Shown here: piece by piece, positions 62,987 through 64,000 of the stretch | How positions within the stretch are numbered: the first letter of the stretch is position 1 | Layout: the number at the start of each line of letters is the position of its first letter | Origin: DATHTC01 sp963746805 | GTDB lineage: Bacteria; Actinomycetota; Thermoleophilia; Gaiellales; Gaiellaceae | Assembly: GCA_963746805.1 (NCBI GenBank) | Contig: CAVVCQ010000001.1 | Location: 992,001 to 1,056,000 of the forward strand | Direction of reading: 5' to 3' | DNA: 64,000 nucleotides | Notes under the pieces: generated by a model | The model's input: the letters and a program-made list of their open reading frames with translations, nothing else | Told to the model about the DNA's origin: nothing | Databases searched by the model: none | Made by a program: the position numbers and the translations under genes

Positions 62987-63952
62987 ATGCTGCGCCGGGT
63001 GCTCGTTCTGGTCGCCGGCCTCGCGCTCGCGGTGGGCGCGGCCTGTGTCGTCGCGCCCGCGGCAGGGCAGTCCGGGGCGCGGATCGCGCCCGGCGTCGTC
63101 GTCTACGGCGTGCCGCTCGGCGGCTTCTCGTCCGAGCCCGCCCGGCGGCTGCTCCGGGACGCGATGTCGCGGCCGCTGCCGGTGGTCGCCGACGGCGTCG
63201 AGCGTCGCCTCGTTCCGGAGACGTTCGGGCTCGCGGGCGCGGTGGACGATGCCGTCGCCGAGGCGCTCGCCGCGTCGGAGCCGATGCGGCTCGGCGCGAG
63301 GGCGACCGTCGAGCGCGCGCGGATCGCGCGGTACGTGCGCCGGCTCGACCAGCGGCTGCGACAGCCGGCCCGCGACGCGCGACTCCTCGGCGTCGTCGAC
63401 CTGCGCCCGCAGTTCGCCGCCGCCCAGCCCGGCCGGCGGATCGACCGGAGGCAGCTCGCCGCCGCGATCGAGCGGGCGCTGCTCCAGGGCCGGCGCGACC
63501 CGGTCGCGGTGCGCTTCGTCCGCGTCGAGCCGAAGGTCCGCATCCGCGACCTCGGCCCGATCGTCGTCATCGGCCGCTACGCCAACCGCCTGTTCCTCTA
63601 CGAGGGCGCCGAGCTCGTCGCCGCGTTCCCGGTGGCGACGGGCGAGGCGCGCTACCCCACGCCGCTCGGGACGTTCCGGATCGTCGACATGCAGCGGCAT
63701 CCATGGTGGTACCCGCCGCCGACATCCGAGTGGGCACGCGGCCTCGAGCCCGTGCCGCCAGGCCCCGGGAACCCGCTCGGGACGCGCTGGATGGGGCTCG
63801 ACGTGTACGGCGTCGGAATCCATGGGACGCCAAACGCAGCCTCGCTCGGGTACTCGGCCTCGCACGGCTGCATCCGCATGGCGATCCCGTCCGCGGAGTG
63901 GCTGTTCGAGCGCGTGCGCATCGGCACGCCGGTGGTGATCGCGCCGGCGTGA
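62987..63952 (+). CDS. Secreted L,D-transpeptidase (YkuD domain)
   Basis: 321 residues from the ATG at 62987; a TTG six bases earlier is possible. Signal peptide or anchor (RRVLVLVAGLALAVGAACVV), then a peptidoglycan-binding-4-like domain (about 45-190). The YkuD domain has GIHGTPNAASLG and the catalytic SHGCIRM with Cys near residue 297. Makes 3-3 cross-links or attaches proteins to peptidoglycan. Divergent from the M16 gene. Confidence 0.93.
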   Translation: MLRRVLVLVAGLALAVGAACVVAPAAGQSGARIAPGVVVYGVPLGGFSSEPARRLLRDAMSRPLPVVADGVERRLVPETFGLAGAVDDAVAEALAASEPMRLGARATVERARIARYVRRLDQRLRQPARDARLLGVVDLRPQFAAAQPGRRIDRRQLAAAIERALLQGRRDPVAVRFVRVEPKVRIRDLGPIVVIGRYANRLFLYEGAELVAAFPVATGEARYPTPLGTFRIVDMQRHPWWYPPPTSEWARGLEPVPPGPGNPLGTRWMGLDVYGVGIHGTPNAASLGYSASHGCIRMAIPSAEWLFERVRIGTPVVIAPA

Positions 63953-64000
63953 CGGACTTCGACCAGTCGCCGATCGACGAGGCGATGCCGTTCGGGCCGA
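63949..64000 (+). CDS. Start of a further gene, cut by the window edge
   Basis: GTG overlapping the L,D-transpeptidase stop (GTGA), then an open frame of 17 codons (VTDFDQSPIDEAMPFGP) to the end. Too short to identify. Confidence 0.4.
   Translation, partial: MTDFDQSPIDEAMPFGP

Overview
This window is chromosomal DNA of a high-GC Gram-positive bacterium. Gene order and protein style point to an actinobacterium of the Thermoleophilia type (Gaiellales/Solirubrobacterales-like). The evidence is very high GC, many GTG/TTG starts, stop/start overlaps of the GTGA/TTGA kind, a recA-recX-rny-miaB-miaA-dapF-dapEC/D-hflX neighbourhood, MurT/GatD lipid II amidation genes and several RpoD-like sigma factors. 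The placement is inference; no rRNA or tRNA gene is visible to test it.

Layout. 0-7.8 kb: membrane and envelope genes (uppP, EamA transporter, methyltransferase), a secreted trypsin-like protease, a broken HAF-repeat gene and a small secreted protein. 7.8-14.3 kb: an accessory island of small unknown ORFs, two pairs of diverged non-coding repeats (A/B and C/D), strong intrinsic terminators, a frameshifted ORF, and a membrane gene whose tail is copied elsewhere in internally deleted form. 14.5-22 kb: two sigma factors around a PHP phosphatase, a class II amidotransferase, a repeat protein and a large GGDEF/HD-GYP membrane protein. 22-35 kb: murT-gatD, a PLP decarboxylase, NUDIX, dut, hflX, dapE-dapC-dapD, a probably acquired FAD monooxygenase, dapF, a divergent CGNR regulator/secreted protein pair with a perfect operator-like inverted repeat, and miaA. 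35-42 kb: miaB, an FAD oxidase, a lipoprotein, rny, recX and recA, with dense single-base frameshifts. 42-57 kb (minus strand): thpR, cinA, a RodZ-like gene, a BMP-type nucleoside ABC transporter, ftsK, nucleoside hydrolase, ribokinase and RNase J. 57-64 kb: a second HD-GYP protein, dapA, dapB, an M16 peptidase and an L,D-transpeptidase.

How the genes work together. DapA, DapB, DapD, DapC, DapE and DapF together would make meso-diaminopimelate by the succinylase route. UppP, MurT/GatD, FtsK, the RodZ-like protein and the L,D-transpeptidase feed wall synthesis and division. The BMP lipoprotein, ATPase and two permeases would import nucleosides that the hydrolase and ribokinase degrade. RecA/RecX, MiaA/MiaB and RNases Y and J cover recombination, tRNA modification and RNA decay. 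Two c-di-GMP proteins share a related membrane module.

Caution. At least eleven genes, several of them normally conserved and important (rny, miaB, murT), carry single-base frameshifts, most of which look like one-base insertions. The densest cluster is at 35.8-41.6 kb. Assembly error is more likely than decay there.
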